Source: Bacteroidota bacterium (GTDB lineage: Bacteria; Bacteroidota; Bacteroidia; Flavobacteriales; Flavobacteriaceae). Taken from it: 44,135 nt of DNA. The position numbers and the translations under genes are program-made. The notes beneath the pieces were generated by a model. The model made no database searches, was not told the DNA's origin, and worked only from the letters and a program-made list of their open reading frames with translations. How positions within the stretch are numbered: the stretch's first letter is position 1; each line of letters opens with the position of its first letter. The DNA lies in the NCBI GenBank assembly GCA_023434025.1, contig JAEYTL010000019.1, forward strand, positions 1-44,135, written 5' to 3'. Below, one piece after another: positions 24,003 to 31,397 of the stretch.

Positions 24003-24084
24003 AGTTTTCAGTCGCAGTTTTCAGTCGCTGAAATAGTTTTTAAACTATTAATATCACTGAAAACTGCGACTGCGACTGAAAACT
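24003..24084. repeat. large nested inverted repeat between two genes
   Basis: The left arm at 24003-24025 is AGTTTTCAGTCGCAGTTTTC then AGT. The right arm at 24056-24084 is its exact complement except for one extra six-base GCGACT unit. Between them AATAGTTT (24032-24039) and AAACTATT (24042-24049) form a second stem. It would fold into a long hairpin ending six bases before the ATG of the next gene. No T run follows, so it is a mediocre terminator. Confidence 0.7.
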
Positions 24085-24090
24085 AAAAAA

Positions 24091-25242
24091 ATGATCAACA
24101 AACGTCTTCTTATCAAAAATCTTTTAGCTCACAACGATGAGAGTAGTTTTTATGACAAAAAACGTCAGTTAAATCTGCATACCAAAGAAGGGAAAGCAAA
24201 ATTTTTAAAACACATTTGTGCGTTATCCAATTCTAATCCCTCAAACAATTCTTATATCGTCGTAGGAGTAGAAGACCAGGACAATGAGATTGTAGGGGAT
24301 GATTTTTTTGATGACAGCCGGATTCAAAACCTGGTGAATGCATTTTTAGAAAACCCCCCTAAAATTCAATACGAAAACGTACCGTTTCCAAATCTGCCCA
24401 AAGACAAGGTCGTGGGCCTGGTGACTATTAAACCCAACAGCAAGATTTCCTCTTTTAAAAAAGGAATTCACATGATTTCTGCCGGAACTGTTTTTGTCAG
24501 AAGAGGTAGTAATTCAATTCCGACAGAAGAAAAAATTCCATTCTCTAAAATGAATACCGAAACGGTGATTGGCATTGAAAATAATTCGCGAAACAGCATT
24601 TCCTACACGCTGGAAGGTGTTTTGGATTTTATGAATAACCGTCACAAAGACATGATTGCCAACTATTCTGTTTTTAAAGAACTCTTCGTGGTTTGCTGGG
24701 CCGGAAACAAAAAGAAGGTTCGTGATAAAGTTTTTTATTCCAGGGTTGACATTGAGCTGATTAACGAACAGGTCAAACTATTTTATTCTGCCTTTGATGA
24801 AGTTTCGATAACCTATGATGACAAGACTTTTTCCATTACCGAATATGTTCCGCTGGGTCTAAATGACAAAACGAGCTATTATCCGTTAGAAAAACAAACC
24901 TTGACTTTTTTTGATAACGGCTATTATAAAATTGAAAATGAGTTTCTGTTTGACCCCCCCCAATACAACCGAAAAATGATGTTTCACATCTACAATTCCA
25001 ATTTGACATTGTTACAAAAACTACAAAAAGGAACCGCTTTGTCGGAGAATGAAAAACGGGATTTACTAAATTTGCCTTCTACGCTGATGATTTGTTATTT
25101 AAACGGATTTGAAGAAGCCAAACAAAAATTAATTGATGCCAAACTACTGCTGAAAACAGTAGAAAACCCTATGGTTTTTATCAACTTTAAAGAAACCATG
25201 CGGATTTTGAGAAAAGTGAAATATGACAGAAGTAATGACTAA
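24091..25242 (+). CDS. AlbA_2 (Schlafen-like) domain protein
   Basis: 383 residues. The N-terminal part (about 15-150) matches the AlbA_2 DNA/RNA-binding domain related to the Schlafen core: ESSFYDKKRQLNLHTKEGKA, YIVVGVEDQDNEIVG, then IHMISAGTVFVRRGSNSIP. Such proteins are often annotated only as ATP-binding proteins. The C-terminal 230 residues contain no motif I can name and alternate beta and helical segments. It overlaps the downstream metallophosphatase gene, so both are made from one transcript. A long hairpin sits immediately before the start codon and may control translation. Confidence 0.8.
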   Translation: MINKRLLIKNLLAHNDESSFYDKKRQLNLHTKEGKAKFLKHICALSNSNPSNNSYIVVGVEDQDNEIVGDDFFDDSRIQNLVNAFLENPPKIQYENVPFPNLPKDKVVGLVTIKPNSKISSFKKGIHMISAGTVFVRRGSNSIPTEEKIPFSKMNTETVIGIENNSRNSISYTLEGVLDFMNNRHKDMIANYSVFKELFVVCWAGNKKKVRDKVFYSRVDIELINEQVKLFYSAFDEVSITYDDKTFSITEYVPLGLNDKTSYYPLEKQTLTFFDNGYYKIENEFLFDPPQYNRKMMFHIYNSNLTLLQKLQKGTALSENEKRDLLNLPSTLMICYLNGFEEAKQKLIDAKLLLKTVENPMVFINFKETMRILRKVKYDRSND

Positions 25243-25966
25243 AACATTTGTAATAGGCGATATCCACGGTGGTCTCCGGGCTTTGCATCAGGTACTCGAA
25301 AGAAGCCGGGTCGCTCGGAATGATACGTTAATTTTCCTGGGCGATTATGTAGACGGCTGGAGTGAATCTCCTCAGGTACTGGATTTTTTAATTGAATTGG
25401 AAAAAAATCAAAACTGCATTTTTATCCGGGGTAATCACGACGAATTATTACTCAATTATTTAAAAACAAACGATTATAATCAGGAATGGTTCAAACACGG
25501 CGGACAATCGACCATTGATGCTTATAAAACCATTTCTGATGCCACCCGGTCTGAGCACATTGATTTTTTAGAAAACCGCTTAAAAGATTATTACTTAGAC
25601 GATCAGAACCGGCTATTCATTCATGCCGGATTTACAAATGTAAACGGAATTGCTTATGAGTATTATCCCCGTTTATTTTACTGGGACAGAACATTGTGGG
25701 AAACGGCTCTTTCTTTAAATCCGGAGTTAACCAAAGAGAGTCCTTACTACCCCAAACGATTCACTTTTTATCAGGAAATTTATATCGGTCATACTCCCAC
25801 TACACGAATCAGCAAAACCGTTCCGGTTAACAAAGCCTGTGTCTGGAATATTGATACCGGAGCCGCTTTTTACGGACCATTGACCATTTTGGATATAGAG
25901 ACCAAAAACTACTGGCAAAGCGAACCTTTAACCCAACTTTACCCTAACGAAAAAGGCAGAAATTAG
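25223..25966 (+). CDS. PP2A/ApaH-like metallophosphoesterase
   Basis: 247 residues of the calcineurin-like phosphoesterase fold. The metal-binding motifs are complete: GDIHGG (D13, H15), GDYVDG (D41), RGNHDE (N71, H72), then HAGF and YIGHTPT. It resembles bacterial serine/threonine protein phosphatases and diadenosine tetraphosphate hydrolases; sequence alone does not choose between them. Two starts are possible: ATG 25223 (20-base overlap with the AlbA_2 gene) or ATG 25235 (8-base overlap, ATGACTAA). Either implies translational coupling. The palindrome at 25971-25988 follows the stop. Confidence 0.92.
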   Translation: MTEVMTKTFVIGDIHGGLRALHQVLERSRVARNDTLIFLGDYVDGWSESPQVLDFLIELEKNQNCIFIRGNHDELLLNYLKTNDYNQEWFKHGGQSTIDAYKTISDATRSEHIDFLENRLKDYYLDDQNRLFIHAGFTNVNGIAYEYYPRLFYWDRTLWETALSLNPELTKESPYYPKRFTFYQEIYIGHTPTTRISKTVPVNKACVWNIDTGAAFYGPLTILDIETKNYWQSEPLTQLYPNEKGRN

Positions 25967-25970
25967 TAGT

Positions 25971-25988
25971 TTTCTGTTAAAACAGAAA
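25971..25988. promoter_or_regulatory. 18-bp palindrome upstream of the beta-barrel gene
   Basis: TTTCTGTT and AACAGAAA flank AA. It lies 5 bases past the phosphatase stop and 5 bases before the -7 element at 25993-26000, so it covers the -35/-33 region. That position suits a repressor operator. It could instead be a weak terminator stem. Confidence 0.4.
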
Positions 25989-25992
25989 TGTT

Positions 25993-26000
25993 TACCTTTG
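25993..26000 (+). promoter_or_regulatory. -7 promoter element for the beta-barrel gene
   Basis: TACCTTTG is an exact TAnnTTTG match. The transcript would carry a leader of about 105 bases before the ATG at 26114. Confidence 0.6.
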
Positions 26001-26113
26001 TGAAAAATTTTTAACGATAAAATCGCAAATAACAAGAAGTTTGTGTAAGCAAACAATAATTAAAAAATAAAGCGAATCCATCCAGCTTATAAAAAAACAA
26101 TAATTATCTACAT

Positions 26114-26611
26114 ATGAAAAAACTATTTACATTTGGATTGATTTTGAGTGGTTTCTTAGCTAATGCACAAGCGTATAGCGGAAAAGGAGATCAAAAATTT
26201 CAGGTTGGGGCCAATATTCAGGACCACGGAACCGGAATTGTTTTGTTTTATGACCATGGAATAGGCGAAAACATGTCCGTTGGTGTACAAACAGGATACC
26301 TTTTGGGTGTTGATGAGCCTGCGGGAGTCAGTGGAGCCAAGTTTGAAGACAGATTTGATTTAAAAGCCCGTTTTAATGCTAACCTTGGGAGCGTAATAGG
26401 CCTGCCTTCTACGATGGACGTTTATCCGGGTTTAAATTTAGGTTTAAGAAATTTTGGCGGTCATGCCGGTTTCCGTTATTTCTTTTCAGAAGGATTTGGT
26501 GTGTTTTCTGAAATCGGTTTCCCCATTGCAAAATACGATAACAACATTGTGGGGTATGATAAACTAAATAATCAATTCCAATTCAACATTGGTGCTTGTT
26601 TTAATTTATAA
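26114..26611 (+). CDS. small outer-membrane beta-barrel protein
   Basis: 165 residues with a clear signal peptide (about 1-19, cleavage after ANAQA). The mature part alternates hydrophobic and polar residues (KFQVGANIQDHGTGIVLFYD, MSVGVQTGYLLGV, FGVFSEIGFPIAKYD) and ends in the aromatic/hydrophobic strand FQFNIGACFNL, typical of an eight-stranded outer-membrane barrel. It matches my memory of the DUF6646 family, without a known role. The stop codon overlaps the start of the PhnA-domain gene (TAATG). Confidence 0.8.
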   Translation: MKKLFTFGLILSGFLANAQAYSGKGDQKFQVGANIQDHGTGIVLFYDHGIGENMSVGVQTGYLLGVDEPAGVSGAKFEDRFDLKARFNANLGSVIGLPSTMDVYPGLNLGLRNFGGHAGFRYFFSEGFGVFSEIGFPIAKYDNNIVGYDKLNNQFQFNIGACFNL

Positions 26612-27183
26612 TGAGTGTAACCGAAAAAAAATTAAAAGAACGCAGCGGTTTTAAATGTGAAATAAGCGGTTCTGAAGAAGATTTAGTGGTTTATACCGTT
26701 GCTCCCAGAACCGAAGAAAGTTTAGAAAACAGTCTTTTAATCGCTAACCTTTTAAAAACCCAGCTTGAAAATCCGGAAACTACCAATCCGGATGATTGGA
26801 GGGGTTTGAATGAAAGCATGTGGAGCGAGCATTTACCAGTACAGATTGTATCCTGGAGAATGTTAACCCGACTTAAAAATCACGACCTGCTCGACATGAT
26901 GTATCTGGACGATGAAGCTTTGGAATGGGCTGAATATACCGGTGAAGGCGATGATGATGACGGGAAAATTATCCACAAAGATTCCAATGGCAACATCTTA
27001 AAGGATGGTGATTCGGTCGTTCTGATAAAAGACCTGGATGTTAAAGGAGCCAATTTTACCGCCAAACGCGGTGCAGCCGTACATAACATTAAATTGGTTT
27101 GGGACAATGCCGATCAAATTGAAGGTCGTGTGGAAGGTCAGTATATTGTGATTTTGACGCAATATGTGAAAAAGACAAAATAA
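26611..27183 (+). CDS. PhnA domain-containing protein
   Basis: 190 residues. The C-terminal 65-70 residues (about 122-190) form the PhnA/YjdM domain: DSNGNILKDGDSVVLIKDLD, VKGANFTAKRGAAVHNIKL, then WDNADQIEGRVEGQYIVILT. The N-terminal half is a separate domain that lacks the paired CxxC zinc ribbon of classical PhnA, with just one cysteine pair (KCEISG) unclear. Despite the name, a role in phosphonate use is not established. It shares one base with the stop of the upstream barrel gene and is followed by a strong terminator. Confidence 0.85.
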   Translation: MSVTEKKLKERSGFKCEISGSEEDLVVYTVAPRTEESLENSLLIANLLKTQLENPETTNPDDWRGLNESMWSEHLPVQIVSWRMLTRLKNHDLLDMMYLDDEALEWAEYTGEGDDDDGKIIHKDSNGNILKDGDSVVLIKDLDVKGANFTAKRGAAVHNIKLVWDNADQIEGRVEGQYIVILTQYVKKTK

Positions 27184-27210
27184 TGTGACAATTGGAAAAT
27201 ACCGTAATTG

Positions 27211-27247
27211 AAAAACCCTGCTAAATCAAAAGATTAACAGGGTTTTT
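27211..27247. terminator. bidirectional intrinsic terminator
   Basis: AAAAACCCTG (27211-27220) pairs with CAGGGTTTTT (27238-27247), with T runs on both strands. It serves the convergent PhnA-domain gene (plus) and lipoprotein gene (minus). Confidence 0.85.
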
Positions 27248-27274
27248 CGTTTATAAAACAAAATCAAACATGTC

Positions 27275-27655
27275 TTAATTGGGTTGCAGTTCCGCTGTTA
27301 ATTGTTGTGGAATAACATGGCAAACATCTGCCGTTACCACAACAGGTTCTGAAGTAAAGGTTTGATAACCTTCTTTAGAAACGGTTACCACATACGTTCC
27401 AACACGTTCCCAAGCTCCACTAAAGAGAGTTGTTTCATTGTTTGGAAATTCTTCTAACGTTTCTGTGTATGTTCCGTCTTGAGCCGTTACTGTAACTCCT
27501 GTTGATAATAATTCGTTTGTAACAGCATCTCTAACAGTTACATTCAGACCAGCTACTGCCTCTAAAGTACAATTTATCTCGTCATCATTTTCACGATCGC
27601 AAGTAGTTGCAAGTAAAAATGGTGTACAAGCCAATAGCAAAAGAATCTTTTTCAT
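27275..27655 (-). CDS. small lipoprotein with a carboxypeptidase-regulatory-like fold
   Basis: 126 residues. The N-terminus MKKILLLLACTPFLLATTC is a lipoprotein signal; the lipidated cysteine is probably C19 (followed by DRENDDE), although the -1 threonine is not ideal and C10 is an alternative. The acidic residues after the cysteine resemble surface-export signals of Bacteroidetes lipoproteins. The remainder (about 38-125) reads as one beta-sandwich of the carboxypeptidase regulatory type: LNVTVRDAVTNELLSTGVTV, then GTYVVTVSKEGYQTFTSEPV. Two TGCGTAAA copies 20 bases apart (27683-27690, 27703-27710) lie upstream. Confidence 0.75.
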   Translation of the reverse strand: MKKILLLLACTPFLLATTCDRENDDEINCTLEAVAGLNVTVRDAVTNELLSTGVTVTAQDGTYTETLEEFPNNETTLFSGAWERVGTYVVTVSKEGYQTFTSEPVVVTADVCHVIPQQLTAELQPN

Positions 27656-27710
27656 TGTTTATTTTTCAGGTTTTAAATTAGATGCGTAAACAATGAAAAA
27701 GTTGCGTAAA

Positions 27711-27744
27711 AAAACCCTGCAATTAATAAAATTTGCAGGGTTTT
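27711..27744 (-). terminator. intrinsic terminator of the aldehyde dehydrogenase gene
   Basis: AAAACCCTGCAA (27711-27722) pairs with TTGCAGGGTTTT (27733-27744). On the minus strand it lies 35 bases after the dehydrogenase stop and is followed by T residues. Confidence 0.85.
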
Positions 27745-27778
27745 CTTTTCTCTATGTTCTTATTTCTATTCTCTTAAA

Positions 27779-29332
27779 CTACAAATCAAATTTAATTCCT
27801 TGTGCCAATGGTAAACTGGTAGTATAATTGATTGTATTCGTTTGTCTTCGCATATATACTTTCCAGGCATCGGAACCTGATTCACGACCGCCGCCGGTTT
27901 CTTTTTCTCCACCAAAAGCTCCCCCGATTTCGGCACCTGACGTTCCGATGTTTACGTTGGCAATTCCGCAATCGGAACCGGCATGTGACAGGAAGGCTTC
28001 TGCTTCACGCAAATTGTTGGTCATAATCGCTGAAGATAGTCCTTGGGCAACACCATTTTGAATTTCGATGGCATTGTGCACATCACCTGAATATTTTAAT
28101 AAATATAACACCGGGGCAAACGTTTCATGCTGAACGATTTCAAAATGATTTTCTGCTTCTGCAATCGCTGGTTTTACATAGCAACCGCTTTCATAACCTT
28201 CTCCCGATAAAACGCCGCCTTCAACAATGACATTCCCGCCTTCGGCCACTACTCTTTCCAAGGCCTTTTTGTATAATTCAACAGCGTGAACATCAATAAG
28301 TGGTCCCACGTGGTTGTTCTGATCTAATGGATTTCCGATGCGTAATTGCTTGTATGCACTTACCAATGCCTCTTTTACTTTGTCATAGATGCTTTCGTGA
28401 ATAATTAATCTTCGGGTAGAAGTACACCGTTGTCCGGCAGTTCCCACTGCTCCGAAAACGGCTCCGATGACGGTCATTTTAATATCGGCATCAGGCGTAA
28501 CGATTATGGCATTGTTTCCGCCTAATTCGAGCAATGAATTGCCCAAACGAGCAGCACAAGCCTGAGCCACAATTTTACCCATTCGGGTAGAACCGGTTGC
28601 TGAAACTAACGGAACCCGTTTGTCATGCGTCATCAATTCGCCTATTTTGTAATCACCGTTAATTAAACACGAGATTCCTTCCGGAAGGTTATTTTCTTTT
28701 AACACTTCCGCAATGATGTTTTGACACGCCACGCCACAAAGCGGTGTTTTTTCGGATGGTTTCCAAACGCAAACGTCACCACAAATCCAGGCTAAAGCCG
28801 TATTCCACGACCAAACGGCTACCGGAAAGTTAAAGGCAGAAATGATGCCAACTACGCCAAGCGGGTGGTATTGCTCGTACATCCTGTGTCCGGGACGTTC
28901 GGAATGCATGGTTAAACCGTGTAATTGACGGGATAATCCAACGGCAAAATCGCAAATATCTATCATTTCCTGCACTTCGCCATACCCTTCCTGAAGCGAT
29001 TTCCCCATTTCGTAGGAAACCAATTTCCCGAGCGGTTCTTTGTATTTTCTTAGTTTTTCACCAAACTGACGAACAATTTCACCTCGTTTGGGAGCCGGCA
29101 TTAAACGAAAGGTTTTGAAGGCTTCAGTTGCCGTTTGCATTACTTTTTCGTAATCGGCAGCTGTGGTGGTTTTTACTTTGGCAATTAACCGGCCGTCTAC
29201 GGGTGAATAACTTTCTATAAGTTCACCGTTTGAAAAATGATTGTTTCCGGTAGAAGTTCCTTCGTTGACAGGTTTGATGCCTAATATTTCTAGGGCTTCG
29301 GTCATGCCGAATTGTTGTGCGATGGTTGACAT
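27779..29332 (-). CDS. antiquitin-type aldehyde dehydrogenase (2-aminoadipate semialdehyde dehydrogenase-like)
   Basis: 517 residues from the ATG at 29332 (MSTIAQQFG). An in-frame TTG 54 codons further up is rejected because the extra residues are not protein-like. It is a complete NAD(P)-dependent aldehyde dehydrogenase: IISAFNFPVAVWSWNTALAW, the general base E269 in LLELGGNN, and the nucleophile C303 in GTAGQRCTSTRR. The sequence fits the ALDH7/antiquitin branch, whose members oxidise 2-aminoadipate-6-semialdehyde (piperideine-6-carboxylate) in lysine breakdown. Oxidation of 2-aminomuconate semialdehyde is a possible alternative, given the 3-hydroxyanthranilate dioxygenase gene next door. 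Confidence 0.92.
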   Translation of the reverse strand: MSTIAQQFGMTEALEILGIKPVNEGTSTGNNHFSNGELIESYSPVDGRLIAKVKTTTAADYEKVMQTATEAFKTFRLMPAPKRGEIVRQFGEKLRKYKEPLGKLVSYEMGKSLQEGYGEVQEMIDICDFAVGLSRQLHGLTMHSERPGHRMYEQYHPLGVVGIISAFNFPVAVWSWNTALAWICGDVCVWKPSEKTPLCGVACQNIIAEVLKENNLPEGISCLINGDYKIGELMTHDKRVPLVSATGSTRMGKIVAQACAARLGNSLLELGGNNAIIVTPDADIKMTVIGAVFGAVGTAGQRCTSTRRLIIHESIYDKVKEALVSAYKQLRIGNPLDQNNHVGPLIDVHAVELYKKALERVVAEGGNVIVEGGVLSGEGYESGCYVKPAIAEAENHFEIVQHETFAPVLYLLKYSGDVHNAIEIQNGVAQGLSSAIMTNNLREAEAFLSHAGSDCGIANVNIGTSGAEIGGAFGGEKETGGGRESGSDAWKVYMRRQTNTINYTTSLPLAQGIKFDL

Positions 29333-29497
29333 TATAACTTTTTTAAAGGTTTTTGTTATATTTTTTGCGAAGATACCGATTTTTTTTGTTTTGGAAAACT
29401 GATTTTGTTGTGGAGCAGCGAATTGCAGCCCCGATGATAGTGGAAAGCCTAGTGCGGCAAAAACTGATTTTTCTTGTTTAACCAAAGCGACCAAAGA

Positions 29498-29515
29498 TTC
29501 CGATAGCTATCGGAA
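29498..29515. repeat. 18-bp perfect palindrome
   Basis: TTCCGATAGCTATCGGAA is its own complement. It lies in the 286-base gap between the dehydrogenase and dioxygenase genes. I recognise this core as one that recurs between flavobacterial genes, so a dispersed repeat is more likely than a specific operator. Confidence 0.5.
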
Positions 29516-29568
29516 CTTAGGGCAACGGAGAACAGGAAATGTCTGTTAAATACAAAATTATTTTAAAA

Positions 29569-29616
29569 AAATCTGCGAATCAGTGGCTATTTTTTTCGCC
29601 GCTGATTCGCAGATTT
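29569..29616 (-). terminator. long stem-loop after the dioxygenase gene
   Basis: Arms of 19 bases (29569-29587 and 29598-29616, for example CTGATTCGCAGATTT) pair with only one G-T wobble around a T-rich loop of ten bases. On the minus strand it begins 3 bases after the stop of the 29619-30155 gene and is followed by TTTTTTAAAA. The stem is unusually long for a simple terminator and may also be a dispersed repeat. Confidence 0.75.
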
Positions 29617-29618
29617 AA

Positions 29619-30155
29619 TTATTTGGTGACAAAACGCGGATCGGTTTCCATAATGGTGCCGCAATTTTGGCAGGTTCGGAGTTCTTTGGAATGATAAAAG
29701 TGTTGAAAATGGCCTAAGAAATCTTTTTCAATGTCTTTGAGTTCAAAATATACTTCGTATAATTTGTTGTTGCAGTTGTCGCAAAACCAGAGTAATCCGT
29801 CGGGAATGTCTTGTCCGGCTCTTTTTCGTTCGACTACCAATCCGATTGAATTTTCTTCTCGCACGGGTGAATGAGGTGTTTTGGCGGGCAATAAAAACAT
29901 ATCACCGGGCCCCAGTTGCATGGCGACTTTCGATCCGTTATCTTGCACATAAACCGTGATGTTTCCTTCCAGCTGATAAAACAATTCTTCGGTTTCGTTG
30001 TAATGATAATCCTTTCGGGCATTGGGTCCGGCTACAATCATGACAATATAATCGCCTGAATCTACATACATATTTTTGTTTCCAACGGGTGGTTTGAGTA
30101 GGTGACGGTTTTCTTCAATCCACTGGTTGAGATTGAATGGTTTTTGGATAGCCAT
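29619..30155 (-). CDS. nbaC: 3-hydroxyanthranilate 3,4-dioxygenase
   Basis: 178 residues, a cupin with the exact iron-binding set of this family: H51, E57 and H95, plus substrate-binding R47 and R99. A rubredoxin-like second metal site of two CxxC pairs (C125, C128 and C162, C165) completes the bacterial form. It opens the ring of 3-hydroxyanthranilate in the kynurenine pathway, giving aminocarboxymuconate semialdehyde. That product goes either to quinolinate and NAD or to breakdown through 2-aminomuconate. No other kynurenine gene is in the window. The gene lies upstream of the antiquitin-type dehydrogenase on the same strand but is separated from it by a strong stem-loop. Confidence 0.96.
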   Translation of the reverse strand: MAIQKPFNLNQWIEENRHLLKPPVGNKNMYVDSGDYIVMIVAGPNARKDYHYNETEELFYQLEGNITVYVQDNGSKVAMQLGPGDMFLLPAKTPHSPVREENSIGLVVERKRAGQDIPDGLLWFCDNCNNKLYEVYFELKDIEKDFLGHFQHFYHSKELRTCQNCGTIMETDPRFVTK

Positions 30156-30192
30156 GGTTTTATATTTTGAAATGTAAATTTACGAAATAAAA

Positions 30193-30214
30193 AAAGCCGA
30201 ACTGAATCGGCTTT
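30193..30214 (-). terminator. intrinsic terminator of the nuclease-like gene
   Basis: AAAGCCGA (30193-30200) and TCGGCTTT (30207-30214) form an 8-bp stem with a 6-base loop, followed on the minus strand by seven T. It begins 5 bases after the stop codon. Confidence 0.85.
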
Positions 30215-30219
30215 AGAAT

Positions 30220-31260
30220 TTATTTTACTTCTTTGATTAGGTAAGCATATACTGCAAAGTGGTCACTAAAACCGGGTTCTGCCGGAGAGTTTCGCAACGG
30301 ATAACCTTTATATTGACCTGTGGTTTGCACTAAATAAGGTTTGTTGAAAACGCCTGCTTTCCAAAAACGGAATGAGTCGTAATCTTTGCGAAGAAACGGT
30401 TCGGTAAACATCATCTGGTCAAACAAATCCCATGCGTCACGGTAGGCCAGCGAACCGATTCCTCTATTAGACATTTCTTCCATCGGATTGTATATCTCCC
30501 CAGGTTTTACATCTTCTTTTTTAGCTTTAGCTCCCAGGAATTTTTTAACGCTTTTGTTATATGGACCATCATTTAAATCGCCCATGGTGATTACTTTGGC
30601 ATCCGGATTAATTTTCTGAAGAGAATCGATGATTTTTCTGTTCAATGCCCCGGCTGCTTCCCGGTAAGGGCTACTTCTTTTTTCACCACCTGAACGGGAT
30701 GGCCAGTGGTTTACAATAAAGTGCATCTCTTCGCCGTCCAGGTAACCCGACACTAATAGTTGGTCACGGGTATACACTCTTTTCCCGCTTCCGTCAATAT
30801 TGTATATAATTAAAGGGATGTTTGCCGAGCTGGTTGGTGTAAAATGTTTCTTCTGATAGAGAAACCCCGTATCGATACCTCTTCCGTCCGGAGAATCATA
30901 GTGAACAATACCGTAATCTTTTGCCGCTAATTTTGGCATTTGTACCAAATCTTCCAAAACACCTCTGTTTTCAATTTCACATACGCCAAGAATTACGGGA
31001 GAATTGGTTTGTTGTTCGCTGGTGCCGATCTCAGAAATTACTCTTTCAAGATTTCTTAGCTTTTGTTGATATTTTTCTTTAGTCCATCCGTTTGCCGGTG
31101 TATATTCTGAATCATTTACTCCTTCGTCATCTTTTGTGTCAAAAAGATTCTCTAAGTTGTAAAAGGCAACCGTGTGAACTTTGAACTTTTTGTCTTGTGC
31201 AACAGCCTGATTTATTGAATAAATCACAATAAAAGCGGCAATTAAATGTTTAATTTTCAT
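30220..31260 (-). CDS. secreted endonuclease/exonuclease/phosphatase-family enzyme
   Basis: 346 residues with a signal peptide (about 1-21, cleavage after AVA). The mature part is a complete EEP fold: YNLENLFDT, CEIENRG (metal-binding E), VNHWPSRSGG, GDLNDGP (D and N) and the final SDHFAV (D and H). Family members cleave phosphodiester bonds in DNA, RNA or lipid headgroups, or phosphomonoesters, so the substrate is not fixed by sequence. It is divergent from the TonB-dependent receptor at 31398 and would act outside the cytoplasm. This makes a supply of processed substrate to the receptor plausible. Confidence 0.92.
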   Translation of the reverse strand: MKIKHLIAAFIVIYSINQAVAQDKKFKVHTVAFYNLENLFDTKDDEGVNDSEYTPANGWTKEKYQQKLRNLERVISEIGTSEQQTNSPVILGVCEIENRGVLEDLVQMPKLAAKDYGIVHYDSPDGRGIDTGFLYQKKHFTPTSSANIPLIIYNIDGSGKRVYTRDQLLVSGYLDGEEMHFIVNHWPSRSGGEKRSSPYREAAGALNRKIIDSLQKINPDAKVITMGDLNDGPYNKSVKKFLGAKAKKEDVKPGEIYNPMEEMSNRGIGSLAYRDAWDLFDQMMFTEPFLRKDYDSFRFWKAGVFNKPYLVQTTGQYKGYPLRNSPAEPGFSDHFAVYAYLIKEVK

Positions 31261-31283
31261 AAATTGTATATTAAATTACTATC

Positions 31284-31300
31284 AAGTTTGATACAAACTT
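31284..31300. promoter_or_regulatory. 17-bp inverted repeat in the divergent intergenic region
   Basis: AAGTTTG and CAAACTT flank ATA, a symmetric site in the middle of the 137 bases between the divergent nuclease-like gene and the receptor gene. It lies 34 bases upstream of the receptor -7 element and 24 bases from the nuclease start, where it could control both genes. Confidence 0.45.
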
Positions 31301-31333
31301 CGCACCAAAAGTAAATAATATTATTAAAAGATG

Positions 31334-31341
31334 TACATTTG
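31334..31341 (+). promoter_or_regulatory. -7 promoter element for the receptor operon
   Basis: TACATTTG is an exact TAnnTTTG match. The ATG at 31398 follows after about 56 bases. No -33 TTG lies at standard spacing, so an activator may be needed. Confidence 0.55.
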
Positions 31342-31397
31342 CAGGCTGTTAAGAAATAATTAACTTAACAGTGGGGAAAATTAATTTTAATTTATTT

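Noticed and set aside
29333..29494. N-terminal extension of the aldehyde dehydrogenase from a TTG
   Set aside because: The 54 additional residues do not belong to the ALDH7 fold and cover the likely promoter region; ATG at 29332 gives the normal length.
31371..31397. GTG start nine codons upstream of the receptor ATG
   Set aside because: The signal peptide begins at the ATG at 31398; the added residues would spoil its n-region.
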